A DNA stretch of 64,000 nt from contig NW_025947610.1 in the NCBI RefSeq assembly GCF_000764305.2, forward strand, positions 154,615 to 218,614. Direction: 5' to 3'. This DNA comes from Hyalella azteca. Taxonomy: Eukaryota > Arthropoda > Malacostraca > Amphipoda > Hyalellidae. Made by a program: the position numbers and the translations under genes. Shown one piece after another: positions 24,121 through 35,477 of this stretch (position 1 is its first letter; each line of letters begins with the position of its first letter). The notes under the pieces are model-generated. The model was not told the DNA's origin and did not search any database. It saw nothing but the letters and a program-made list of their open reading frames with translations.

Positions 24121-24285
24121 GTCCCACGCGTCCCACGCGCAGTCCCGACAACTGCTACACGCACAGTCCCGACAACTGCTACACGCGCAGTCCCGACAAC
24201 TGCTACACGCGCAGTCTCGACAACTGCTACACGCGCAGTCCCGACAACTGCTACACGCGCAGTCCCGACAACTGCTACGCTGAGC
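24121..24285. repeat. 24-bp tandem array
   Basis: Six to seven units of GCAGTCCCGACAACTGCTAC plus ACGC. Each unit has inverted arms GCAGT and ACTGC around CCCGACA. Frame-compatible, giving an 8-residue peptide repeat that I treat as spurious. Confidence 0.95.
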
Positions 24286-24935
24286 ATATTTACTGCATTG
24301 ATTGTAAGTTCTACGCTGAACGCAAGTTATACGTTTGTCGATAGATTAAATTTCGCGACCTACGATAAAATGTTAAATATCACGTTAGACTGTTCCAGCT
24401 TTAACTGCGTTATAATATGCACTTAACATCATGATTTTTTATATTTAATTTATACTTCCACACTGCTTTAACTGCAACTTCGTCACTATTTCGCTCATGT
24501 TCTTCATTCCTGATATTTATTAATTATTCTCATGTTTTTAGTTATTAGTAGGTAAAAAAATTAATGTGAATGATGATCCGAATTCTAAGCGATGTCGTAA
24601 AAGCTGCGATCGTCATCAAAGTTACGTCTCTTTGCGTATTTTTTTAGCCTTGCCAACTGGCGTAGCGCTAACGACGTCTCAGCATCCGACGTGCGACGGT
24701 CGGCCATTCGTCATGCCGGCGCCTCTTATCGTCTCCATTATCGGGGACGTCTGTTAATGGGGCCAGGGTATGTTAATGGGGTGTTGGGTACGTTAACCAT
24801 GGCCAGGGTACGTTAATTGTCACCCATATGCGTTCATTATTTATTCGCATTCATGCGCGTTAATTGCGACTCATAGGCGATGAGTCAATACCAACTGCAT
24901 GTTCTGTAGGGGGCACCTCGTTTATCAGATCCCAT
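24286..24935. other. Spacer, no gene seen
   Basis: Unique, with a short GGTACGTTAA-like repeat at 24765-24830. Confidence 0.45.
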
Positions 24936-25457
24936 ACTCACCACATTCACAACGCCTTACATTCACCACATTCATCACATTCACCACATTCATCACATTC
25001 ATCACAATCACCACATTCATCACATTCTTCACATTCTCCACATTCACCACATTCATCCCATTCATCGCATTCATCACATTCATCACATTCATCACATTCA
25101 CCACATTCACCACATTCACCACATTCACCACATTCACCACGTTCACCACATTCACCACATTCAGCACATTCATCATATTCACCACATTCATCACATTCAC
25201 CACATTCGCCACATTCGCCACGTTCACCACATTCACCACGTTCACCACATTCACCATATTCACCACATTCACCACATTCACCACATTCACCACATTCACC
25301 ACATTCACCATATTCATCACATTCACCACATTCACTACATTCACCACATTCACCACATTATCCACATTCACCACATTCATCACATTCACCACATTTCCCA
25401 CATTCACCACATTCACCACATTCACCATATTCACCACATTCACCACATTCATCACGT
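24936..25457. repeat. 9-bp tandem array (CACATTCAC)
   Basis: Around 57 units of CACATTCAC with ATC and GTTC variants. Because nine is a multiple of three, all three plus frames and the reverse strand give long low-complexity peptides (about 190-225 codons), all artefacts. Confidence 0.97.
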
Positions 25458-25458
25458 C

Positions 25459-25489
25459 ACGTAACGACGTCGTAATGTCGTCGTTACGT
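25459..25489. repeat. Hairpin at the edge of the 9-bp array
   Basis: ACGTAACGACG (25459-25469) and CGTCGTTACGT (25479-25489) form 11-bp perfect arms around 9 nt. The flanking sequence to about 25530 is rich in ACGTC/GACGT. Confidence 0.85.
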
Positions 25490-25547
25490 CGCCCCGTCAC
25501 CCGTCGACGACGTCACATTAGCGGCGACGACAGCACAGCTCACGTCG

Positions 25548-26025
25548 CCTCATATTTATGGCTCTGTTGCCATTAATTTAGGGTTCGACTGCCATAAATT
25601 TTACGAATCTGTTGCTGTATTTCAATGGCTATGTTGCCATATTTTTACAGCTCTGTTACTATGATCTCCATGTTTCCAGTGTCATAATCTTATATCTCTG
25701 TTGCAATAAGTTAGACAGATATTTGTCATGAATTTTAAGGCCCTGTTGCCATAGTTTTTATGGATATGTTGCCATACTTTTTCTGGCTCAATTGCTATAT
25801 GGTTTACAGCTCTGTTATCATACTCATACGGATCTGTTGCGATGATCTTCATGTTTCCATTGTCATAATTTAAAGCCTCGGTTACAATAATTTTCAGAGA
25901 TCTATTGTCATAAATTTTACGGCCCTGTTGCCCTAATCTATACGGATATGAAGTTATACTTTTCATGGCTCAATTTCTATGCGTTTTACAGCTCCGTTAT
26001 CATTCTTTTACGGATCCCCAATTTT
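25548..26025. repeat. Decayed GTTGCCAT repeat with 181-bp higher-order copy
   Basis: A diverged 28-33 bp motif (GCTCTGTTGCCATAATTTT-like) recurs throughout. A longer block starting GGCCCTGTTGCC at 25739 recurs at 25920. Confidence 0.7.
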
Positions 26026-26231
26026 ACCTTAACGTCGTCGCTGCAGCGCTTTTTTCTCCTTCACTTGACAAACTTTTTCCGGTTACCTTGACACAATTTT
26101 GCTACTAGCTGGGTTGCTATTTTTTGTGTGACGTCATTGCCATCTTTGCATCGCGTGATCCTTTTTGTGACTTTCATGGAAAATTGTCATTAGATTCTGA
26201 AGGAAGCGCAGCCCTACAGAAAATGGATATG

Positions 26232-26372
26232 CCGGTGTTGTAACCTTGATACTTGAGACCGGTGTCGTAAGTTTCATACTTGAGGTCTGGGTTCGTAACT
26301 TTGATACTTGAGACCAGTGTCGTATCTTTGATACTTGAGGCCTAGTGTCGTAAATTTGATACTTGAGACCTG
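26232..26372. repeat. 27-bp tandem array, left part
   Basis: Five units of CGTAACTTTGATACTTGAGA plus CCGGTGT. The array is interrupted at 26373 by the MITE-like element and resumes at 26628. Confidence 0.88.
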
Positions 26373-26378
26373 CCAGTG

Positions 26379-26627
26379 GGGCCGGATTATCAAAGCTTCG
26401 TAACTTTTTGTACTTACGACAAAAAAGTTCTGTGGTACGTAAATATACCCTAATTTTGGCATTATCAAAACTTTCGTACGCAAGTCTTAGCTAAAAGCCT
26501 AAATTTTTTTCCCGCTCCAATTTTTCCCGCGCAAATGTTTTTATAATACCACCGCTAGTATTACGTTGTCATAGCAACGCCACTCGTAAGTCGATTTTGC
26601 GTACTTACGAAGTTTTGATAATACGGC
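26379..26627. mobile_element. MITE-like element with inverted ends inside a minisatellite
   Basis: The left end reads GGGCCGGATTATC then AAAGCTTCGTAA. The reverse complement of the right end reads GGGCCGTATTATC then AAAACTTCGTAA, so the arms match over about 25 bp with two differences (the outermost bases overlap the candidate target duplication). CCAGTG flanks both sides (26373-26378 and 26628-26633) and could be a 5-6 bp target duplication, though the repeat context makes this uncertain. An internal copy of the arm motif (ATTATCAAAACTTTCGTACG) starts at 26460. The element is non-coding, about 250 bp, and splits a 27-bp tandem array whose units resume on the other side. Its superfamily is not recognised. 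Confidence 0.6.
26565..26578. promoter_or_regulatory. X-box-like (RFX-type) palindrome inside the MITE-like element
   Basis: GTTGTCATAGCAAC is an imperfect 14-bp inverted repeat. It differs from the symmetric RFX X-box GTTGCCATGGCAAC at two positions. It is a sequence match only; there is no gene nearby to regulate. Confidence 0.25.
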
Positions 26628-26735
26628 CCAGTGTCGTAAGTTTCATACTTGAGATCCGGTATCGTAAGTTTCATCCTTGAGGTCTGGGTTCGTAACTTTG
26701 ACACTTGAGATTAGGTGTCGTACCTTTGAAGTAAG
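26628..26735. repeat. 27-bp tandem array, right part
   Basis: Three to four further units of the same repeat (GTGTCGTAAG, TTTCATACTTGAGA) follow the inserted element, then decay. Confidence 0.85.
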
Positions 26736-26919
26736 TGTCACTGGTAAAGGCGGGACTGCATCAGGCTAATTTGACATACTAAAGGCAGTCTGTAGTGATA
26801 TTAACGACAAAAAATATCGTCATAGCAGTGTTTTTTTTCCTCGTATACGCTATTGCCGTATTTTTTTACTTTTTTATATATGTTTGGTGTTTATTTTCCT
26901 AATATTTAAGGCTGTGTCA

Positions 26920-27345
26920 TGCGATTTTTACGACCATATTGTTCATGACACTTTGCTGCAATGTATATGTCAGGGCAGTGAGGAAATTTAGGGCCATTTT
27001 GCTGGTCAGTTTTACCCAGAAATTTATAGCTGTTTTTATCGCAATATATGGCAATGTGGTGGTAATATTTATGGCTGTTTTACCGCAATATATGTCAAGG
27101 TGGTGGAGATATGTATGGCTGTTTCACCGCAATATAGGGCAATGTGGCGGCAATATGCATGCATGTTTTACCGCAATATCTGTCAAAGCAGAGAGGAAAT
27201 TAACGGCTGTTTTACCACGATAAAAGAAAATGTGGCGGTGATGTATATGACTGTTTTACGGCAACATGTGGAAGTGTAGCGAACAAAGTCATGGCTGATT
27301 TACCGCAATATATGGCAATGTGGCAACAATATTTATGGCTGCAGC
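26920..27345. repeat. 44-bp tandem array
   Basis: About nine units of TTTACCGCAATATATGGCAA, TGTGGTGGTAATAT and TTATGGCTGT. Moderately diverged. Confidence 0.88.
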
Positions 27346-27765
27346 TGTCGCCCGACACGACAAACCTGCCCACGTACGCAGGCGCTTCCGCTGCCGACAC
27401 GGCGTTAGTGCCCGGGAGTAGGATAGTCATGAATAAAAACTAAAAATTTACGAACGTGCAAACTGAGCAGGATAACCTCATGTGGGCCATCATATATAGG
27501 CCTGTTTGGTCGGGTAAAAGACAAAATGTCCCGTATATTTTTCTGAGTGTAGTGACCGAGGAAAGGATGTTGTGTCAACGCCCCATCCTGATGCCCCACT
27601 CGGGCGCCCCACTGTTGGGTACGTGGGCACGACAGCCGCGCTAATGAGATGCTCAGTGTCACAGTAGCGTGAGTGTCAGCGCCCTGCGTGACTGATGACT
27701 TAATGAGTGATGGCTTAATGAGACGCCGCGGGGCACCGCAGGGGTCGCGTGTGTACCAATGAGGC
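27346..27765. other. Spacer, no gene seen
   Basis: Unique; GC-rich from about 27560 towards the next array. Confidence 0.45.
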
Positions 27766-27955
27766 CGTAGGGCACCGCTGGGGCCCAGGGGCACCGCTGG
27801 GACTCCTGGGCAACGCTGGGACTCAGAGGCACCGCTGGGACTCAGGGGCACCACTGGGACTCAGGGGCAACGCTGGGACTCAGAGGCACCGCTGGGACTC
27901 AGGGGCACCACTGGGACTCAGAGGCACCGCTGGGATTCAGAGGCACCGCTGACAG
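27766..27955. repeat. 20-bp tandem array
   Basis: About 9.5 units of GGGCACCGCTGGGACTCAGA with variants GGCAACG and GGCACCA that recur in a partly 60-bp pattern. Confidence 0.94.
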
Positions 27956-27994
27956 TAAGGGGCGGCGCAGTGCGTCAACTACACTCAAGAAATT

Positions 27995-28029
27995 AAATGG
28001 GTCCATATTGTTCAAACTGGGACCCATTT
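27995..28029. repeat. 9-bp inverted repeat
   Basis: AAATGGGTC (27995-28003) and GACCCATTT (28021-28029), perfect arms, 17-nt loop. It lies immediately beside a family-B copy. Confidence 0.75.
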
Positions 28030-28130
28030 TGTTACACACAGCACAAGCTGACGGCAGACGTAGCACCGATACGCTTTTTACGAAGTAAAAGTGGGTCAGG
28101 ATCACCCACACACTGGTAAGAAGTGCATAC
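28026..28130. repeat. Dispersed repeat family B, copy 1
   Basis: Shares, in order, ATTTTGTTACACA, ACGTAGC, GATACGC, GGGTCAGGATCACCCACA and AAGTGCATA with the copies at 40917 and 50903. The centre can fold as GTGGGT / ACCCAC. Confidence 0.6.
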
Positions 28131-28391
28131 TGATTTGCATGACGACTCACTCAATTTCTGATTGCGGTTTCGGGATTAAACCGCCATCCGCGAGTTCGGG
28201 GTTAAGAATCCGGGTGAATGTGGCGGGTATACGGCAGTTTAAAACCGGTGGTGACTTTAGTGCCGGATTTTTCCGGGCACAAAATCCAGGTCCATGGTAA
28301 TATCGTTTTGATACACGGATTAAAGGTTGTTTATCGGTGGCCTAGTGGAAGCGAATAAACGTTCGAAAATATAGTGCATCACCATTCCACT
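28131..28391. other. Spacer, no gene seen
   Basis: Contains CGGTTT/AAACCG-like short inverted motifs near 28165-28260. No gene. Confidence 0.4.
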
Positions 28392-28638
28392 GTGACGCAA
28401 ATAACGTGTGACGCAAACAACGTGTGACGCAAACAACGTGTGACGCAAATAACGTGTGTCGCAAATAACGTGTGACGCAAATAACGTGTGACGCAAATAA
28501 CGTGTGGTGCAAATAACGTGTGGTGCAAATAACGTGTGACGCAAATAACGTGTGACGCAAATAACGTGTGACACAAATAACATGTGACACAAATAACGTG
28601 TGTCGCAAATAACGTGTGACGCAAATAACGTGAGACGC
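28392..28638. repeat. 16-bp tandem array
   Basis: About 15 units of GTGACGCAAATAACGT. Variants are GTGTCGC, GTGGTGC and GTGACAC. Three minus-strand frames stay open through it. Confidence 0.96.
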
Positions 28639-28879
28639 ATTCTTACGCGTAACATGTATGACCTGTAACGACCAGTATGTGTAATGACCTTTACGCCCTG
28701 CAGGGCAAATGACTTAGCGACAAAGACTGCGGGATTGAACTGTTGTGATGACATGGACGAGGTCAAGCTACACGTCCTGTTATCATCTGTTTAATGACGT
28801 GTAACAGACATGTTTTTGTCCCCTGTTTAGTGGCTGAAACAGACATATCTCTAACTCACTCCAGATCTTGCTCACTTTC

Positions 28880-29022
28880 TTTCATCCCACTTACTTCTCA
28901 TCCCATCTGACTTTTCCCTCATCCCACTCACTTCTCATTCCATCTCACTTTCCCCTCATCCCACTCACTTCTCATCCCCTCTCAATTTCCCCTCATCCCA
29001 CTCACTTCTCATCCCCATTTCC
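28880..29022. repeat. 37-bp pyrimidine-rich array
   Basis: Four units of CCCCTCATCCCACTCACTTC plus TCATCCCATCTCACTTT. Confidence 0.9.
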
Positions 29023-29064
29023 AATTTTCCCGACGACTGCTTCCCCTCGGCGCCTTTGATCCCA

Positions 29065-29310
29065 CCCCATGTTGCTGTTGTTGCTGCTGTTGTTGTCGCT
29101 GTTGTTGTTACTGTTGTTGTTGCTTTTGTTGTTGTGATTGTTGTTCTTCCTGTTGCTAATGCTGTTGTTTTCGCCTATGTAATTCTTGCTGTGTTCTCTG
29201 TTGCTGTTATTGCTATTGTTGTGTTATTTCCAGGATATCTGTTGAAACTGTTGTTGAAATTTTTGTTTCCTGGACATCTGTTGATGCTGTTGTTGATGTT
29301 ATTTCCTGCA
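29065..29310. repeat. TTG/CTG trinucleotide-rich tract
   Basis: Imperfect GTTGTTGCTG triplets, plus a two-copy block TTTCC(A/T)GGA(T/C)ATCTGTTGA at 29228 and 29268. Confidence 0.85.
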
Positions 29311-31737
29311 TTGTAACCGACTGTACATGCTTTTATTCTTGCTTCTTCACTCTGCTGTGAAATAAGTTGCGGCCTCTGCTGTTGTTACACCATTACTGTT
29401 ACCGCTGTTATTATTGATGTTAATCTTCGATCTTTTGTTGCAGTTATTTGTAGACGACAAAACCTTGCAGTAATATTGACATCTCCTTTATAGTTTGCGT
29501 AAGATGATCCAGGAGGCTAGAAACAATCACATCGTGGCAGCAATAGCAATATTGTAAATTGTCATGTCGAAAACATTACGTTTTAAATATCAATTTGACA
29601 AACATAAACGCTATTTCAAAGTGACCACAGTTGGAACAGTTTAATGAAACGTACTAATACTGTACAGTGTTGAATTGGTCAAACTCTGTAACAACTCGAA
29701 GAAATGTAAAGTCTAAGCCGAGATAATTGTCAAGGAGACTTATCACTTCCAATTACGTTGATATAATGAAAATTGTTATAGAATTTAGCTTTATCATTCA
29801 TTTTCGTAGGGTGTTTATACATAGGAACAATTAAAAATCCAGCAATAATGATGAGAACCAACTAAAAACATATTGCATTAAAAGACAATCAAGCTGGTAA
29901 TGACACAACGGATACGATTTTTGACTTTAAAACCCCTTCATTAGAGACTAGCATTTATTGTTTTTTACTGCTCTTTTATTTATTGTTCTTTATTGTTTAT
30001 TTATTATTCTATTTATTATTGTTCAGGACATCACATCTATACCATGTGAAGTTAGCCAGTATTTCTTGTGTTGGGTATGACCATCACACATCACCGTTAT
30101 TACCATTTTAAAGTTAACTAACGCAACTCATTTGCAACTGAAAAACATTTCCTGTTCCGTTGCAGAGTTAGATAAATAAGCTTTGTTTAAATGTAGATCA
30201 CAGGAACTCTGTGTGAATTTAAAGTATAGTATTAAGCCAATATAGCGTCCGTTTGGTGCAGACGACCGACACTCGAGTTGTAGCTCTGGAACATTACCTC
30301 TGTAATGGTAGGGTGAGTGTTGCTAGCACCCTAAAGGCACCCTAAACACTAGCCTTCTCCCTACAGCACCACTCATCCGTAACTACATTTACATTCCGGC
30401 TGGTAGGGGGTCGTCCTGCACCTCTATTGTCCTTGGCCAGACTACAAGAAATTGCCTAATAATATTTGTTTGAGCGAGCTATTAATATACAGACTGGTTG
30501 TTCAGAGAGAGGGGATGCGCAGGCTATCAAATATTCGCCAGCGAGAGTTCCATGGGAGTTTTATGGGTGGCCGATGGTCGGCCGTACATGAGTTGACTTG
30601 GGTTCACTTGAGGGAATATGAGAAGTGAGTGACTGAGACATATTTTATTCATGAGTAACAGCAGGTCCTGTAGCCGCAGTTTGCTAGTGATGTGTTATGT
30701 GCGCGTCGTGGTGACGTTGTCACAGATGGCACACTCACTGGGCTCTAAATAATTTTTATCCCTTTAAATTTTTGTATAAGTTTTCCTTTATTTATTTATT
30801 TTGCAAAAAAAATTAAGATAGGACAAGTTTTAATAAATAATTTCTGAATCTATGTAACTTAAGCAGAAATTTAACTAATACAATTTCTAATTTCACTCGG
30901 TAAAAACGTGCACTTAGTAATTAGAAATAACCTGATTATCCAATAAGAAAATTGCACAATTGATTCTTTTTAGCGTCAGCCAGATGCAAATTTTGCTTTA
31001 ACCTGACATACTCGTTTAATGTCAGTAATTGAAAATCCCCGGTCAAAGTGACCAAAATCTATGATTAAACTCGCAATCATGGCTACAAATACAACAATAA
31101 CAATACCGATGTCGCTCCAGCACCCAAGAATTGAATTAATAACTAATATTTGTTATATAGGCGTATCTTCAGCGGCCATTCAAACGCTGAACGTCAGCCA
31201 CCTAAGGCCCACCGTTGGATTTTATCGTTTTTCTTTCAGCATGACGGGGGCGCCGGCTTCGTTAAATAACAATCCAGGTTGCAAATGAGGGAACTGATGA
31301 ACTTTTTTTACAGCTTCAATTTTAGCAAGTGTTTGTACTGAGGCCAGTCTGAGTTTGTGGAACCCTTGGTGGTCGAGTGGCCAAACCCTTGTTGAAAACA
31401 AAAGCCGCATCGGCGGCGGCCTGCCATCAGACGGCCATAAATCTTCTATGATTTACAGAACTAAAACTTAAATCTTGAACCGTATTGAAAATTAGAGCCG
31501 TTTAGAGCCGTTTCAGTGCCGGCCACACATCGGCCGCTCATGAACCCCGAGGGATCCTCGAAATAGAGAACGAGGGTTTGACGAGGGCAAACAGAACGAA
31601 GGGTCGGTCGGTCTCGACAAGAACTTCCCTTTGATGATGTTTGCTACCCTTGAGTTCTGCGCAAGTTCTTCATTGTTACCAATAATCTAAAGCACACAAG
31701 CACAATTATTGTCAACGGCAGCCGTTTCTCAAGGTAA
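29311..31737. other. Large array-poor block, no gene seen
   Basis: 2.4 kb without tandem arrays. Near 30308-30371 GGTAGGG and CCCTAC flank two CACCCTAAA copies. GGCCG-rich fragments at 30550-30590, 31160-31230 and 31390-31545 resemble family A in composition. No open frame over 75 codons has a recognisable domain. Confidence 0.5.
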
Positions 31738-31985
31738 ATATTCAGAGATCAATTTTCTAATGGGGTTTAGTCGGAGTTTGGTTTAAATTTGGGTTTGAAA
31801 CTTCTAATGGGATTTACATAGGGTTTCGTTCAAGTTAGGGTTTGTAGCTTCTAGTTGGGTTTATATATATAATTTTCTTCAGGTTGGGGGTTTCTAATTT
31901 CCAATGGGGATAATATATGATTTGGTTAAAGTAAGGGACTGAACTTTTAAAAGGGGGTTTATCTAGGTTTTGGGTTAAAGTAGCG
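31738..31985. repeat. Decayed repeat of about 55 bp (CTTCTAATGGGGTTTA)
   Basis: Four to five diverged units with TCTAATGGG, GGGTTT and GTTAAAGTA/GTTCAAGTTAG blocks. G runs recur on the plus strand. Confidence 0.65.
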
Positions 31986-32401
31986 TCTGTATTTACTTTT
32001 TAAACTGGCCGGGAAACTAATTCACTATTTTAATAGATTTGTATAATATGCATTGGATTAACAAAAAAAAAAAACGAACGAAGCTCCCAATTTAATATTT
32101 ACATATAACACTTTTCTATTCTTCTTTTTATAACTTCTCATGTGTCAACTTTTATTAGTAAACATAAGTTGTAAGCGAAGGTAATTTTTATCAGTCGTCG
32201 AAATCCGTTTAACTTGGCACCATAAATAATTTCGGCGAGTGAAGGAATGAACGAAGTTTCTAATTTAAAGGAATTTTAATTAATTTTAATTAAGGAATTA
32301 TCGGAACTTCCTGATGATATGTCCCGCGGATGATTAAAAAAATATAACTCAGTACTATCTGCAGCGAGTGACAGAGAGCGCATTTTCTCGTAGACCAAAA
32401 C

Positions 32402-32466
32402 GTGAAGTCACGGACGGACAGACGGATGGACGGACATACGGACAGACGGACGGACAGACGGACATG
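32402..32466. repeat. GACGGACA tetranucleotide-type repeat
   Basis: About 65 bp of GACGGACA / GACGGATG units. The minus strand gives an Arg/Leu/Ser/Val-rich frame that continues about 40 codons into non-repetitive sequence. Confidence 0.9.
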
Positions 32467-32519
32467 GCGAGCACAATAGTGAATTTTTTCCATAAATGAG
32501 AAAATGCGCCAAAAATGAT

Positions 32520-32640
32520 CAACGGATGGCCAGCTGATCAGCGATCACCCCAGCTGATCAGCTGATCATGCGCAAGGAGCGTTCAAACGCGCATCTGGCA
32601 CCGCAGGATCTATCCTTCAGATCCTGGCAGTCCTGATCTG
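32520..32640. repeat. Cluster of GATC palindromes
   Basis: At least ten GATC sites in 120 bp, including the 14-bp perfect palindrome TGATCAGCTGATCA (32555-32568) and several AGCTGATCAGC or AGGATC blocks. Confidence 0.8.
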
Positions 32641-33385
32641 CAGGATCCAACCTGCCTTGTAACCATCACAAATTTATGGATTTTCTGTCTGCCTGAAATT
32701 TTGATTTGATATACACGGAAAATTTCTCGTGTTTTCCAATATTTAATGGCATATAGTAGAAAAATAATTCATCCGGAAATTTTTATTAGGAAAATTATTT
32801 TAATTTACATTTATATTGATAAATATTTAAACGATCGTGAAAAACACAAAAATTTCAGAGAAGTAAAATTTTCATTTTTTTTATTTAATATGAATAGAAA
32901 ATCGATCGAGCAATGATTCAGTTAAATTTCAGGAAAAAATAACCTTGTCAATATTTTCGAATCCTAGATATGGCCAGAATATTTGTCATTCCAAAATGTG
33001 TTCAATTGAGGATTTTTCCATTAAAACGCATGGGATTTCGTCGTGACTACTTCCTTTTGACGCACTATCCTGCATGCAACATAAATCAATATCAGAGAAT
33101 CAGCAACATAAAACCCCGGTTGCTGCAATCGACGTTCTTTTAGGTTACACAAGAATTAATTATCGAAGTTTGCTATATATTTGAAATATTTTTCCAGCGA
33201 TGAGACGGCGCTTTTTTTCTCAATGTTTATCAGGAGATCGCATCTCTCCCTCCGCCATAGCCGCAGGCGCCACCGCCAGACTGCGCACCAAAGCCAACGA
33301 GCCTCGCAAAAATAACTAAATCTGCTTACGGTCTCCAGCGAGACGTGAACCACGAGCCTTCAGAAGACGGATTAGTTGCTAAATC

Positions 33386-33622
33386 GGTTCTCTTTTGGTG
33401 TGTCTTCTTGTCAAGTGTGGATAAAACCATTGCCTGGAAAGCGGTTCTCTTTTGGTGTGTCTTCTTGTCAAGTGTGGATATGTGGATAAAACCATTGCCT
33501 GGAAAGTAGTTCTTTTTTTGTGGGTCTTCTTGTCAAGTGTGGATAAAACCATTGCCTGGAAAGTAGTTCTTTTTTGGTGGGTCTTCTTGTCAAGTGTGGA
33601 TAAAACCATTGCCTGGAGACTT
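33386..33622. repeat. 57-bp tandem array
   Basis: Four units marked by TCAAGTGTGG at 33411, 33468, 33533 and 33590. The third spacing is longer because of a local TGTGGATA duplication. 57 is a multiple of three, so both strands show 19-residue repeats. Confidence 0.94.
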
Positions 33623-33744
33623 GCTTTGTTATTTTTAGAGAAAAATGTCATCTCAGGCTTTCCTTTTTCTATTGCCGTTGCTATAATCTCTCTTATTCTT
33701 CTTATTTAACCCTTCCCCGTGTAGCCTCTTCTTCTCATTCGTTT

Positions 33745-33866
33745 TCCTTCTCCCATTACTTGCCCCTTCTCCCCATTACTTGCCCCTTCTCCCCGTTACT
33801 TGCCCCCTTCTCCCTATTACTTGCCGCTTCTCCCCCATTACTAGCCCATATCCCCATTACTCCCAT
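33745..33866. repeat. 20-bp pyrimidine-rich array
   Basis: Six units of CCCCTTCTCCCCATTACTTG, the last two diverged. Confidence 0.92.
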
Positions 33867-33961
33867 TAATAAGTAATTGTTTACAAGCAATAGAGTCGCT
33901 CAATTTCCTCGCCACTTGTGTTGCAAGCTGTCGCCGCAGCTGCGTCACGCAGCCGCTACTC

Positions 33962-34863
33962 ACATCTGCTATTTTCTGCAACTTACGTCTGTTGTTTTCT
34001 GCAACTAACGTCTGCTATTTTCTGCAACTTACGTCTGTTGTTTTCTGCAACTAACGTCTGTTGTTTTCTGCAACTTACGTCTGTTGTTTTCTGCAACTTA
34101 CGTCTGTTATTTTCTGCTACTTACGTCTGTTATTTTCTGCTACTTATTTCTGTTATTTTCTGCTACTTATGTCTGTTATTTTCTGCAACTTATATCTGCT
34201 GTTTTCTGCTACTTACGTCTGTTATTTTCTGCTACTTACGTCTGTTATTTTCTGCTACTTATGTCTGTTGTTTTTTGCTACTTATGTCTGTTATTTTCTG
34301 CAACTTATATCTGCTGTTTTCTGCTACTTACGTCTGTTGTCTTCTGCTACTTACGTCTGTTATTTTCTGCTACTTATGTCTGTTATTTTCTGCTACTTAC
34401 GTCTGTTTTTTCTGCTACTTACTTCTGTTTTTTCTACTACTTACGATTGGGGTTCTTTTGCTACCTACGTCTGTTTTTTCTGCTACTTATGTCTGTTTTT
34501 CTGCTACTTACATCTGTTTTTCTGCTACTTACTTCTGTTTTTTCTGCTACTTACGTCTGTTGTTTTCTGCTACTTACGTCTTTTTTTTCCAACTTACGTG
34601 TGTTTTTTCTACTACTTACTATTGGGGGTCTTTTGCTACCTACGTCTGTTTTTTCTGCTACTTATGTCTGTTTAATTTCTGCTACTTACGTCTGTTGTTC
34701 TCTGCTACTCACGTCTGTTGTTTTCTGCTACTTACGTCTGTTTTTCTGCTACTTACGTCTGTTTTTTCTGCAACTTACGTCTGTTTTTTCTGCTACTTAC
34801 GTCCGTTGTTTTCTGCAACTTACGTCTGTTGTTTTCTGCTACTTACGTCTGTTTTTTCTGCAA
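33962..34863. repeat. 23-bp tandem array (largest in the window)
   Basis: About 39 units of TTTTCTGCTACTTACGTCTG plus TTA/TTG. Units of 20-22 bp appear from about 34400. A variant block with GATTGGGGTTCTTTTGCTAC (34443) recurs as TATTGGGGGTC (34619), marking a duplicated segment of about 175 bp. Stop codons are nearly absent in all plus frames, hence overlapping open frames of 200-318 codons. Confidence 0.97.
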
Positions 34864-35477
34864 ATATAATATAATATAAATGATGGTTTTAAGTGAACAA
34901 TGAGAAAGGTTTATACTCAGCTAAGATAATTTCAAGTTGAACTATCCTCGACATAAGTTATCATTATTCACTACAAAACCTTTTAATTTAAAATAATCTA
35001 ATCATAAAGCATAATGTAACATTTCATAGTGAAACAGGTCAAATCAGGTCAAATAAGACCATAAGATAATCTTAATCTTAATAATCTCAAATAAAATAAT
35101 CTTGTTGCAAGAGTTTCTGCAGGCGCAACACGCAACAATCCTGCCTTCTTAATCAGATTCAAGAGAAGTTTACACGCATCAACAAACAGAGGCCAACACA
35201 TGGACACATATGGACAGGGATGGAAAGACCGCGCAGGACGGAAAGTCCCGGGGCCGTTGCCATATGGCGCCATGTTTCAGCAGTCACTTGCCTATGGTAA
35301 TGGTGGCAAGCGGCCACTAGGGAGGTTTGTCCGTAACATTTCATCCTATGTTCAGTTCTTCATCCATAGCAACGACCCTCACTCCCTCGCGTCATGCTGA
35401 CTTTGATGTATTCAGTGAGATGGTCTTTATATTGAGTGTCAATAGCCAATGTTGAGTTAACTACTGCACTTTAATAC
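34864..35477. other. Spacer, no gene seen
   Basis: AT-rich to about 35100, then moderate GC. No gene. Confidence 0.45.

Larger units (their letters stand above)
31986..33385. other. AT-rich spacer with two small motifs, no gene seen
   Basis: Apart from the GACGGACA tract and GATC cluster listed separately, unique AT-rich DNA. Confidence 0.45.

Noticed and set aside
24936..25457. His/Ser/Pro-rich protein of about 200 residues
   Set aside because: Nine-base repeat with triplet periodicity; the reverse strand and other frames are equally open.
31366..31440. tRNA-Ser-like start (GGTGGTCGAGTGGCCAAACC), possible SINE head
   Set aside because: No box B (GGTTCGANNCC) follows and no acceptor stem is visible.
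33962..34863. Open frames of 200-318 codons as a Leu/Tyr/Cys-rich membrane protein
   Set aside because: They are produced by a stop-poor 23-bp tandem unit read in several overlapping plus-strand frames.
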